From Oscillospiraceae bacterium (GTDB lineage Bacteria; Bacillota; Clostridia; Oscillospirales; Acutalibacteraceae), in contig JAISJQ010000038.1 in the NCBI GenBank assembly GCA_031261445.1, positions 1 to 46,047 of the forward strand: DNA of 46,047 nucleotides, in the 5' to 3' direction. The position numbers were made by a program, and so were the translations under genes. This document shows, piece after piece, positions 7,610-14,940 of this stretch (within the stretch, counting starts at the first letter, position 1; every line of letters begins with the position of its first letter). The notes below the pieces were generated by a model. That model saw only the letters and a list, made by a program, of their open reading frames with translations, was not told the DNA's origin and made no database searches.

Positions 7610-7715
7610 GCCGGCAAGGCCGGCAACAAATGAACCCGTAGAACGGGTAAAGTGCGTGTTTTTCGGCAAGCTCTGTCGGTCGGCAAGGCCGGCAACGTAA
7701 TAACCGGTAGGTGCT
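7610..7715 (+). repeat. tRNA trailer repeat, two copies
   Basis: The first copy begins GCCGGCAAGGCCGGC directly after the CCA, followed by AACAAATGAACCCGT and an ACCCGT/ACGGGT hairpin with a later TTTTT. A second, diverged copy begins near 7679 with GTCGGCAAGGCCGGC. Such trailers occur only behind tRNAs in this window. Confidence 0.6.
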
Positions 7716-7767
7716 GACAATCAGTGCTTGCGTGGTTGATTTCTTTACGCAACAGAGGTTTCCATCC

Positions 7768-7841
<74 letters not shown>

Positions 7842-7910
7842 GCCGGCATGGTCGGCAGCAAATCCACGCGTCCGTGCGCGAACAGCACCTCTTTTCGTGC
7901 GTTCGGACAC
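7842..7910 (+). repeat. tRNA trailer repeat behind tRNA-Cys
   Basis: Starts GCCGGCATGGTCGGC right after the CCA and ends in a short GTGC...GCAC hairpin followed by CTCTTTT, which can act as a tRNA terminator. Confidence 0.55.
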
Positions 7911-7931
7911 CTCCAACGTCACCACAACTTG

Positions 7932-7959
7932 CGCACCTGCTTTAGCGGGTGCGTTGTTT
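7932..7959 (+). terminator. terminator behind tRNA-Cys
   Basis: CGCACCTGC and GCGGGTGCG form a 9-bp stem (one G-T) with loop TTTA, followed by TTGTTT. It separates the tRNA unit from the HAD gene. Confidence 0.55.
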
Positions 7960-7979
7960 CGTTCCCAGAAAGGCGCTCC

Positions 7980-8840
7980 ATGACGACAGTTCAGAACCCC
8001 AAAACCCGCGCCACGGACTTTTCCGGCTACCTGTGCGCCAGCGACCTAGACGGCACGCTCATCACCGCCGTGGGCGCGATTATGCCCCGCCGCAACCGCG
8101 AGGCTGTGGCGCGTTTTCGGGCGCAGGGCGGACGCTTCACCATCGCCTCTGGGCGCAGTGCGCCGTCGATTGCACGCAAAATGTTCGCCCTAGGGCTCGA
8201 GGACACCCCCGCCATAGCCCTCAACGGCGCGGCCGTGTATGACTGCCGCCGCCATGAATTCCTCAGCTATCACGCCATCCCCCCCGAAGGTGTGGCGCTG
8301 GCCGTGGCACTCTGCCACCGCTTTCCGGGGCTACAATTTCAGGTGCACAAGGCCTACGACACCCATTTTTGGCACATGCGCAACCTGAGCTTTTGGGGCT
8401 CGTCCGCCGATCGCCAAACGCGCCATCACTACAAGAACCCAGAGGACATCGCCCCCGATGGTTGGGGCAAGTGCATTTTTTATGGCGCACGCAAGGTGGT
8501 GGCGGAGCTAGAGGCCTATTGCCGCGCCCTGCCAGACGCGCCGCTGACGTTCATGAACAGCTCGCGCGTCTCTCTGGAGGCGACCGCGCCGGGGGTGGAC
8601 AAAGGCAGTGCCCTGCTGGAGCTCGCGGAGATTTTGGGCATCGACAAGGCGCACACGGCGGGCATCGGCAACGCCGACAACGACGCTGGGCTGGTGCAGC
8701 GTGCGGCCTTCAGCGGCGCGGCAGGACAAGCACGCGAAGACTTCCGCCGCCTGGCCGACGTGACGGTCTGCGACGACAAACATGGCGCAGTGGCGGATTT
8801 TCTAGACTATTTCGCGGCGCGAATCGTCGCGGACGACTGA
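7980..8840 (+). CDS. Cof-type HAD family hydrolase
   Basis: A 286-residue phosphatase of the haloacid dehalogenase superfamily, class IIB. Motif I is CASDLDGTLI (nucleophile Asp and acid Asp), motif II is IASGRSAPSI, the substrate-proximal loop ALNGAAVYD follows, Lys lies in the PGVDKGSALLELAEILG block and motif IV is GIGNADNDAGLV, where Cof proteins usually have GDxxND. The substrate is probably a sugar phosphate or a cofactor phosphate; it cannot be told which. The start at 7980 follows AGAAAGG. An upstream terminator suggests independent transcription, but no clear promoter is seen. Confidence 0.88.
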   Translation: MTTVQNPKTRATDFSGYLCASDLDGTLITAVGAIMPRRNREAVARFRAQGGRFTIASGRSAPSIARKMFALGLEDTPAIALNGAAVYDCRRHEFLSYHAIPPEGVALAVALCHRFPGLQFQVHKAYDTHFWHMRNLSFWGSSADRQTRHHYKNPEDIAPDGWGKCIFYGARKVVAELEAYCRALPDAPLTFMNSSRVSLEATAPGVDKGSALLELAEILGIDKAHTAGIGNADNDAGLVQRAAFSGAAGQAREDFRRLADVTVCDDKHGAVADFLDYFAARIVADD

Positions 8841-8915
8841 TTTTTTGGCGTGAAGAAGGAGGGAGCGGCATTGGGTGACTTTTTTGTTGCGCATAACATG
8901 ACCAAGCCCGCTCTT

Positions 8916-9002
8916 TTTATTTTGATTTCACCGCGTAAATCAAAATAAAGCGAGCAATTTGTCTGTTTTATTTTGATTTCGCTTGACAAGTCGAAATAAA
9001 AC
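8916..9002. repeat. operator-like palindromes of TTTATTTTGATTT
   Basis: Four half-sites: TTTATTTTGATTT at 8916-8928, its exact inverse at 8937-8949, a direct copy at 8967-8979 and a diverged inverse (CGAAATAAAAC) at 8992-9002. The last lies inside the spacer of the Fic promoter. The arrangement suggests two operators for a repressor acting on fic. Confidence 0.6.
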
Positions 9003-9011
9003 GGCTATAAT
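8983..9011 (+). promoter_or_regulatory. sigma-A promoter of the Fic gene
   Basis: TTGACA (8983-8988), 17 bases, TATAAT (9006-9011): a perfect consensus promoter overlapped by palindromic half-sites, so probably strong and repressed. Confidence 0.8.
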
Positions 9012-9049
9012 AGACCTTGTAATACCGAGTTGCAAGGAGTTTTTGCCCT

Positions 9050-10195
9050 ATGACCAAAAATCGTGCGGGATTCCTGCGAACCAATCTGTCGGGCGAATTC
9101 GCTTATCAATCCTTTTGTCCCGCGCCATTGCCGCCAAGCCCGCCGATAGAGCTTGACGAGGACATGGTGCATTTGCTGGTGGCGGCAAACCGGCAGATTG
9201 CCGTTTTGGACGGGTTGACCGCGCATATCCCGAACATTCATCTGTTCGTGTCCATGTACGTGCGCAAAGAGGCGCTGATGTCCTCACAAATTGAGGGGAC
9301 ACAGGCCACGCTGGAGGACGTGCTTGACCCGTTGCTGGACGAGAACGCCAACCGTAACATTGCCGATGTCATTAACTACATCAAAGCGATGGAGTTTGCC
9401 ATTGCCCGGCAGCAGGCGTTGCCGCTGTGTAATCGCCTCATCAAAGAAACCCACGCCGTTTTGATGGCGGGGGTTCGCGGGCAGGAGAAAAATCCCGGCG
9501 AGTTCCGCCGCAGCCAGAACTGGATTGGCGACGCGGGTAGCACCCTCAAGCACGCCCGGTACATCCCGCCGAATGTGGAGGATATGACCGAGGCCATGAG
9601 CGACCTTGAAAAATACATCAACGCCGAGGATGATTTGGACGCGCTCATTCGCGCCGCACTGATTCATTACCAGTTTGAAACCATCCATCCGTTTCTCGAT
9701 GGCAATGGGCGCGTAGGGCGGCTACTCATCACCCTGTTTCTGATGGAAAAAGCCGTGCTGTCCGCGCCCGCGCTGTATATTTCCTATTTCCTCAAAAAGA
9801 ACCGCGTGGAATATTACGACCGCATGACCGAAGTGCGCAACAAGGGAAACTATGCGCAGTGGATCAAATTCTTTTTGCAGGCAATCACTGAATCGGCGGA
9901 GGATGCAGTGGACAAAATCAACAAACTCTCCGCGCTTCATGCGCAAAACGCCGCAGTGGTCGGCGGCATGGGACGCGCCGCAAAAACCGCCGCACGCCTG
10001 CTGGAATATCTTGAAGCCAACCCCATCATTGAAGCGCAAAAGACCGCCACAGCTCTGGGACTTGCTTTCAGCACCGCTTCCGCCGCCATCAAACGGCTGT
10101 GCGTAGCCGGAATCTTGACGCAGAGCGCGGGCGAACAGCGAAACCGCGTGTTCAGTTATGATGCGTATCTCGCCTTGCTCCGGGAAGGCACTTGA
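9050..10195 (+). CDS. Fic family protein with N-terminal inhibitory motif and C-terminal winged helix
   Basis: Fic enzymes usually transfer AMP to hydroxyl side chains of target proteins. The 381-residue protein has the inhibitory helix motif SSQIEG (residues 78-83, Glu 82), placing it among Fic proteins inhibited from their own N-terminus, and the complete active motif HPFLDGNGRVGR starting near residue 213. Residues 320-375 (AARLLEYLEANPI to KRLCVAGILTQ) look like a winged-helix DNA-binding domain. AAGGAG precedes the ATG at 9050. Gene, promoter and palindromic half-sites together suggest autoregulation. The target protein is unknown. The malQ gene converges on it with 42 bases between. Confidence 0.9.
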   Translation: MTKNRAGFLRTNLSGEFAYQSFCPAPLPPSPPIELDEDMVHLLVAANRQIAVLDGLTAHIPNIHLFVSMYVRKEALMSSQIEGTQATLEDVLDPLLDENANRNIADVINYIKAMEFAIARQQALPLCNRLIKETHAVLMAGVRGQEKNPGEFRRSQNWIGDAGSTLKHARYIPPNVEDMTEAMSDLEKYINAEDDLDALIRAALIHYQFETIHPFLDGNGRVGRLLITLFLMEKAVLSAPALYISYFLKKNRVEYYDRMTEVRNKGNYAQWIKFFLQAITESAEDAVDKINKLSALHAQNAAVVGGMGRAAKTAARLLEYLEANPIIEAQKTATALGLAFSTASAAIKRLCVAGILTQSAGEQRNRVFSYDAYLALLREGT

Positions 10196-10237
10196 TTTTC
10201 CTGCCTAAAAATCCGTGCGGCTCTGCTGGGACTTCCC

Positions 10238-11668
10238 TCACTCCCCCGCACGCCCATAGCGATCATTGTGCGCGTACAGTGCCGCCGTGTCCAGTGTTTC
10301 CAGTTGCGCTTCGGTGACGCGAAACGTCCAATTGCCCCCAGCAACGCCGGGCGTGTTGGTGCGCGTGTCCGCGCCATAGCCCAGCAGATCCTGCAGGGGG
10401 ACAATCACCGTTTCGGCCGCCGACTGCCCCAGCGTTCGGCACGCCGCGCGGACAATCGGCGCGGCCGTGCCGCCGCACCCCCAATCCTCGTGCGCAATGT
10501 CCAAATACGCCAGCGCACGGGCGCGCTCTGCGGCGTCCGCTTCCCAAATATAACCCAAAAGCGTGTTGTTGTCGTGCGTGCCGGTATAGGCAACGCAGTT
10601 TTTGGGGTAGTTGTGCGGCAGATGGATGTTGTGGCCGTCGCCATCGAACGCAAATTGCAATACGCGCATCCCTGGCAGACCGCTCTCGCGTAGCAAATCG
10701 CGCACGTCGTCGTCAATTTGCCCCAAATCCTCGGCGATCAGGTGCTCCGTGTGCGGGAGCGCAGACAGGAGCTCCATGCCCGGTCCGCCCTGCCAGACGC
10801 CCTCGGTCGCGTCCGGGGCATCCGCCGGGACGGCATAGTAACGCGACAGCGCACGAAAGTGATCCAGACGCACGCGGTCGAACAGGTCCAGCACCCGCGC
10901 CACACGCGCCCGCCACCATCGATAGCCGTCAGCGCGGTGCGCCGCCCAGTCATAGAGCGGATTGCCCCAAAGCTGTCCGCGCGGCGTAAAATAATCCGGC
11001 GGCACACCCGCAACCTGCGTCAGGTGTGCGCCGTCTGTGACAAACAGCTCTGGATGCGCCACAAAATCGGCACTCTGTGCGGCGACATAAAAGGGAATAT
11101 CGCCCACCAGCTGCACACCCAGCGCGTGGACTTTTGTCTGAAAAGTTCTCCACTGCGTGTCAAAAATCCACTGCGCAAAGATCCAAAAATCGGGCGTTTC
11201 GCCCTCGGTTTGCGTCTGGTAGTGTGCATAGTCGTCCAGCCAATCGCGGGCACGCTGGTGAAATGCGGCGACCGCCGCCAAAGCAGAGGCGGGGGCGGCA
11301 TCGAACACGCGGCGCAATAGGAGCACACGCGTTGCTCGCAGAAAGTCGTAGTCCACCGCGTGGGGGCTCTCGCAACGCCAATCTGGCAAGTCGTCCGCCG
11401 AGAGCAATCCCGCCTGCTGCAGTTCCTCTGGGTCAATCAAAAACAAGTTCCCCGCAAAGGCGCTGGGGGAACTATAGGGCGAATTGCCCGCGCCCACGGG
11501 GTTGACAGGGAGCATCTGCCAGAGCGAAAAACCGCCCGCCGCCAAACGCGCCGCAAAGCGCACGGCCTGTGCGCCCAACGTGCCGCCGCCATACGCGCCG
11601 GGCAGGGCGGACAGGGGCATCAGCACGCCAGCGACGCGTCGATTTTTCTCAGGGCATTGTGATTCCAC
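10238..11668 (-). CDS. malQ: 4-alpha-glucanotransferase (amylomaltase)
   Basis: Transfers alpha-1,4-glucan segments between maltooligosaccharides or to glucose in glycogen and maltodextrin metabolism. The family GH77 start RVAGVLMPLSALPGAYGGGT and the catalytic blocks YRWWRAR, RLDHFRAL (nucleophile Asp), AEDLGQI (acid-base Glu) and YTGTHDNNT are all present in 476 residues. The GTG at 11668 is favoured because GGAG lies 9 bases before it; a TTG at 11674 is also in frame but too close. It is the third gene of an operon behind the histidine kinase and response regulator (25-base gap), which suggests that the two-component system responds to or controls glucan metabolism. Confidence 0.92.
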   Translation of the reverse strand: MESQCPEKNRRVAGVLMPLSALPGAYGGGTLGAQAVRFAARLAAGGFSLWQMLPVNPVGAGNSPYSSPSAFAGNLFLIDPEELQQAGLLSADDLPDWRCESPHAVDYDFLRATRVLLLRRVFDAAPASALAAVAAFHQRARDWLDDYAHYQTQTEGETPDFWIFAQWIFDTQWRTFQTKVHALGVQLVGDIPFYVAAQSADFVAHPELFVTDGAHLTQVAGVPPDYFTPRGQLWGNPLYDWAAHRADGYRWWRARVARVLDLFDRVRLDHFRALSRYYAVPADAPDATEGVWQGGPGMELLSALPHTEHLIAEDLGQIDDDVRDLLRESGLPGMRVLQFAFDGDGHNIHLPHNYPKNCVAYTGTHDNNTLLGYIWEADAAERARALAYLDIAHEDWGCGGTAAPIVRAACRTLGQSAAETVIVPLQDLLGYGADTRTNTPGVAGGNWTFRVTEAQLETLDTAALYAHNDRYGRAGE

Positions 11669-11693
11669 AATCAATCACTCCACTTTCCCCGCA

Positions 11694-12404
11694 TCACTGG
11701 CCGCGGAAACGATAGCCCACGCCCCAGACGGTCTCGATAAACTGCGGATTGGTGGTGTCCTCTTCAATTTTGTCGCGGATGCGGTTGATGTGCACCGTCA
11801 CGGTCGAGGTCTCGCCAAAGGAGTTGACGCCCCAAATTTCGCCGAACAAATCCGCCTTGCTGTAGACCACATTGGGGTTCGCGGCCAAAAACGCCAACAG
11901 CTCAAACTCTTTGTTCGTCAGCGCGACTTCCTCGCCACGGCACCAGCACTTGCGGGCCGCGCAGTCGATCCGCAGTTCGCGCACGTTGATTTCCACCACG
12001 GGCCCTTCGTGACTGCTGCCCGCATTGGTCAGTCGGTCGTAACGCGCCAAATGCGCTTTCACGCGCGCGACCAGCTGCTGTGGCGAAAACGGCTTGGTGA
12101 TAAAGTCGTCCGCCCCTAGCCCGAGGGCACGGATCTGGTCGATGTCCTCGCGCTTGGCCGAGACGAAAATCACCGGGATGTCGTGATCCTTGCGGATGCG
12201 CCGACACAGCTCAAAGCCATCGAGCCCCGGCAAAATCACGTCGAGCAAAATCAGATTGAACGCCTCTTCTTCCAACAGATGCAGCCCCTGATTCCCGTCG
12301 GGCGCAATCTTCACTTCGTAGCCGTTGCCCTCCAGATAGTCGCGCTCCAACTGCGCAATGCTCTTTTCGTCCTCGATAATCAGGATTTTCCCTTGGCTTG
12401 CCAT
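11694..12404 (-). CDS. OmpR/PhoB-type response regulator
   Basis: A 236-residue regulator: receiver domain with acidic pair (IIEDEKS), phosphoacceptor Asp in LILLDVILPGLDG, switch residue in FVSAK and conserved Lys in TKPFSP, followed by a winged-helix DNA-binding domain ending WGVGYRFRGQ. The DNA-binding domain contains the TNKEFELLAFLAANP and TVTVHINRIRDKIE blocks of the PhoB class. It starts 32 bases behind the histidine kinase gene with TAGGAG before the ATG and precedes malQ, forming one operon. Confidence 0.93.
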   Translation of the reverse strand: MASQGKILIIEDEKSIAQLERDYLEGNGYEVKIAPDGNQGLHLLEEEAFNLILLDVILPGLDGFELCRRIRKDHDIPVIFVSAKREDIDQIRALGLGADDFITKPFSPQQLVARVKAHLARYDRLTNAGSSHEGPVVEINVRELRIDCAARKCWCRGEEVALTNKEFELLAFLAANPNVVYSKADLFGEIWGVNSFGETSTVTVHINRIRDKIEEDTTNPQFIETVWGVGYRFRGQ

Positions 12405-12436
12405 GTTGTACTCCTATGCTTTTCTAGTGTGCGGTG

Positions 12437-13531
12437 TTATTGCACCAGTGTGACGAGTGTCAGCGGCTCAATGACCGAAAATGTGACCTCGATCGCCAGT
12501 CCCCCCAGCGTGGAGGGGCGTGCGCAGATTGTCCCGCCGTGCTTGTCGACCAGCTGTTTGCAGACCGTCAGGCCGATGCCACTGCCGTTGACCGTGTTTG
12601 TTTTGGCACTGCCGACGCGGAAATACGGCGTGAAAATCCGTCCGCAGTCCTCGCGGCTGACCGCGATGCCGTTGCTCTCGAGCGTGAAGCGCAAGCGTTT
12701 GTCCGGCAGATATTCCGCGCTCAGGGACGCGGCGGGTGCGATCTGGTCACTGCGCTGGATATATTTGATGCAGTTGTTGGAAAGATTTTGGAAAATGCGC
12801 CCCATCTGCACGGGGTCAACGCTCAGGTAGACCTTCTCATCCTTCGGAAATCCGCGCTGAACGACCTGCAGTTGGATGTTGTTTTCTTGGAACTTCTCCG
12901 TTAGATCAAAGCGAATCGGCGCGAAAATGTCCTCGTAGCGCATTTCCTCGAAGTGCATGGGAAATTGCGTTCGATCCAGACACGAAAACAGGAAGAAATC
13001 GTTCGTCAGTTGGTTGAGATCCTGCGCCGTGCGCACAATCGTCTCTAAATAAGAGCGCTGTTGTTCCGGCGTTTTTACGATGCCGTCGAGCAGTCCGCTG
13101 GCGTAGCCGATGATGGCCGTGAGCGGCGTACCCATGTCGTGGCTGATGCCGGCGATGATGTCCTTGCGGTTTTCCTCGTAGAGCGCACGCTCCTCCTGCG
13201 TTTCGCTCAGGTATAGCCGCAGCGCCTGCACGCCCTTTGCGATGGTTTCCGTGTCCGCACCCGTGGGCAGAACGCTCTTTCCCGTGCTCGACTCCACAAA
13301 ATCGGCAATCTGCGCCGCCGCCCCCTGCAGGGGCACGACGGTGTTGTTATACAGGACGTACAGAAACATGAGCGCGATCGCCAAAATTATGCCAAACCCC
13401 GCCAGCAGAAGCACGAGGGCTTTGTCGGGGAACAGCACTGCGCCAGTGATGCTGGCGGCGGCGGGCATCACCACGCCCAAGCCAGCGAGTACCAGCGTGC
13501 CCGGCAGCGAAAGACGCCGATTGTTTTTCAT
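12437..13531 (-). CDS. sensor histidine kinase
   Basis: A 364-residue membrane kinase. Two membrane helices lie close together between residues 9 and 65 with a very short external loop, so the signal is probably sensed in or near the membrane. A HisKA domain follows with phospho-accepting His in AGISHDMGTPLTAIIGYA, then the ATPase domain with N box NLSNNCIKYIQR, a weak G1 region and G2 box GSGIGLTVCKQLVDKHGG. The classical G1 box (DxGxG) reads SREDCGRIFTPYFR here and is degenerate. The ATG at 13531 follows AAGGAATCT; an upstream in-frame ATG has no ribosome binding site. First gene of the operon with the response regulator and malQ. Confidence 0.92.
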   Translation of the reverse strand: MKNNRRLSLPGTLVLAGLGVVMPAAASITGAVLFPDKALVLLLAGFGIILAIALMFLYVLYNNTVVPLQGAAAQIADFVESSTGKSVLPTGADTETIAKGVQALRLYLSETQEERALYEENRKDIIAGISHDMGTPLTAIIGYASGLLDGIVKTPEQQRSYLETIVRTAQDLNQLTNDFFLFSCLDRTQFPMHFEEMRYEDIFAPIRFDLTEKFQENNIQLQVVQRGFPKDEKVYLSVDPVQMGRIFQNLSNNCIKYIQRSDQIAPAASLSAEYLPDKRLRFTLESNGIAVSREDCGRIFTPYFRVGSAKTNTVNGSGIGLTVCKQLVDKHGGTICARPSTLGGLAIEVTFSVIEPLTLVTLVQ

Positions 13532-13608
13532 ATAGATTCCTTGTGTCCGCACGGGCGCGTCCTCCCAAAGATGCACCGCGTCCTGACATCCTCCCAGTTT
13601 GTACGTAT

Positions 13609-13637
13609 ATTTTAGCGCATTCGGCGGAAAAATGCAA
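13609..13637 (-). promoter_or_regulatory. sigma-A promoter of the kinase-regulator-malQ operon
   Basis: Minus strand TTGCAT (13632-13637), 17 bases, TAAAAT (13609-13614). The leader is about 70 bases. It contains the inverse of TGACATCCTCCCA, a 13-base sequence also present at the tRNA-Gly promoter near 305. Confidence 0.55.
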
Positions 13638-13796
13638 TAGTTTTTGGGGTTAACTGTCAATTTAGTCTGGAAGTTGCTGGCCTTGTTGCCATTTATTGCA
13701 AAAGTGTCATCTTTTTGTCGACAATTTGTGGTAGCATTTGCATCGCAAAAACGATATACTTAGGTCAAGATAAGAAATAGAAAGGCAGGGAGCGAA

Positions 13797-13886
13797 ATGT
13801 CTGCACTCACAATCGTCGGCGTATTGGCAGTGGTGTTAGCTCTTACGGCTGGGACATTTTCCCGCCGCGGCGCAGAGGTCCACTGA
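13797..13886 (+). CDS. putative 29-residue membrane peptide
   Basis: ATG at 13797 with GGGAG five bases upstream opens a 29-codon frame: a hydrophobic stretch (LTIVGVLAVVLALTAG) followed by a charged tail ending FSRRGAEVH. The stop is followed by two strong hairpins (13903-13937 and 13967-13997). TATACT at 13755-13760 could be a -10 box, but no convincing -35 is seen. It resembles a single-pass membrane microprotein; no family is recognised. It is short enough that a chance frame cannot be excluded. Confidence 0.4.
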   Translation: MSALTIVGVLAVVLALTAGTFSRRGAEVH

Positions 13887-13902
13887 TTCGTTCATCCCCT
13901 TC

Positions 13903-13937
13903 GTGAGGAATTGCGGTTCGCGCACGCAATTCCTCAC
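13903..13937. other. perfect 13-bp stem-loop
   Basis: GTGAGGAATTGCG (13903-13915) and CGCAATTCCTCAC (13925-13937) with a 9-base loop. There is no T-run, so it is more likely a structured RNA or a protein-binding palindrome than a terminator. It follows the small frame at 13797. Confidence 0.55.
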
Positions 13938-13966
13938 CATCCATTTTCCCATCCCCCATCCCCCCA

Positions 13967-13997
13967 TTGACGCCTCGGCACTCCGCCGGGGCGTCAA
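13967..13997 (+). terminator. terminator-like hairpin
   Basis: TTGACGCC and GGCGTCAA pair around a GC-rich 15-base loop and are followed by TTTCTTT on the plus strand. It could end the transcript of the small frame at 13797. Confidence 0.5.
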
Positions 13998-14021
13998 TTT
14001 CTTTGCGGACTGTCCCAGCGC

Positions 14022-14052
14022 AAAAAGACGCCGCCCACTGGGCGACGTCTTT
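14022..14052 (-). terminator. terminator of the PPKTG surface protein gene
   Basis: AAAGACG and CGTCTTT with an inner CGCCC/GGGCG stem; on the minus strand the hairpin is followed by TTTTT. It lies 20 bases downstream of the stop codon at 14072. Confidence 0.7.
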
Positions 14053-14071
14053 GGATTCGTGTTTTGTTGTT

Positions 14072-14767
14072 TTACGCTTGGACTTTTTTCTTGCGCAGAA
14101 CAACCGCAGCAGCGACCGCAACCGTGAGAACGCCCAGCGCCGCAAACGCGCCAGTTGTCTCTACGCCGGTCTTCGGGGGAGGCGTGGGTTCGGGCGTGTC
14201 TTCGGTGACGGGCTCGGTGACAGGCTCTGTCTCCGGCTCGGTGACGGGGTCAGTGACTTTGTTGCTCGTGTAGACGCCTGTGTACAGCTTGCTGAAGAAG
14301 CTGAAGATGGTGCTACCAGCGAGTTGGTCTTGCAGGTTGATGCCGCCGGGCAGGAAGCCCGCGATGGTGTCGATGAAGCTCGCGATGACATCTGTGCCAC
14401 CGTTGCCGCCGCCCAACAGATCGCCGATGCCGGGAATGCCCTCAGCGAGCGAGCCAATGTCCAGACCGCCGCCGAGGCTGGCCAGATCCAGACCGTCAAC
14501 GCCCAGTGTCTCGGCAAAGCCACTGAACATACCCGTCAGGGTATCTAGGCTAAAGCCGCCGAACAGGTCGGTGATGGTGCTCATGATGTCATCTGGGAAG
14601 GCGGAGTCACCCAACACTTCGGCAACCGCAGGGTCTAGGCCAGAGGCTTTCGGTGCTTTCGTGGTGGTCTCATCGATCAAATACCCAGTGGGCGTTTCCG
14701 CAAACGCAACCAACCCGAGGGTCAGCAGCATACTGAGTGCAAGAAGTAGCGCAAGTGCTTTTTTCAT
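14072..14767 (-). CDS. secreted, sortase-anchored surface protein (PPKTG)
   Basis: The 231-residue protein has a signal peptide (MKKALALLLALSMLLTLG, cleavage near AFAETP), a Gly/Leu/Asp-rich body with repeats such as GLDLASLGGGLDIGSLAEGI, a VTEPETEPVTEP repeat linker, and a cell-wall sorting signal: PPKTG at residues 197-201, a hydrophobic helix and the basic tail RKKK. The start at 14767 is chosen because AAGGG lies nine bases before it; the ATG at 14776 overlaps that site. The body matches no family I know. The same PPKTG motif ends the cobalamin-binding candidate at 20384, so both probably use the same sortase. Confidence 0.8.
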   Translation of the reverse strand: MKKALALLLALSMLLTLGLVAFAETPTGYLIDETTTKAPKASGLDPAVAEVLGDSAFPDDIMSTITDLFGGFSLDTLTGMFSGFAETLGVDGLDLASLGGGLDIGSLAEGIPGIGDLLGGGNGGTDVIASFIDTIAGFLPGGINLQDQLAGSTIFSFFSKLYTGVYTSNKVTDPVTEPETEPVTEPVTEDTPEPTPPPKTGVETTGAFAALGVLTVAVAAAVVLRKKKVQA

Positions 14768-14802
14768 AATGGACATCCCTTTCGTTTTTCCCTTACAATA
14801 GA

Positions 14803-14831
14803 ATTATACTAGAATGACACGCGCCTGTCAA
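14803..14831 (-). promoter_or_regulatory. sigma-A promoter of the PPKTG surface protein gene
   Basis: Minus strand TTGACA (14826-14831), 17 bases, TATAAT (14803-14808): perfect consensus, so strong expression is expected. Confidence 0.8.
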
Positions 14832-14940
14832 GGGGTTTTTGAAAACTTTTTGAAATATTTTTGCGGAAAGCAACACAAACTTGTCATTTTCCGGCAAAAT
14901 GGAGGCAAAAAGTCGGCAGACGCGGTCAAATTCCCAATTT

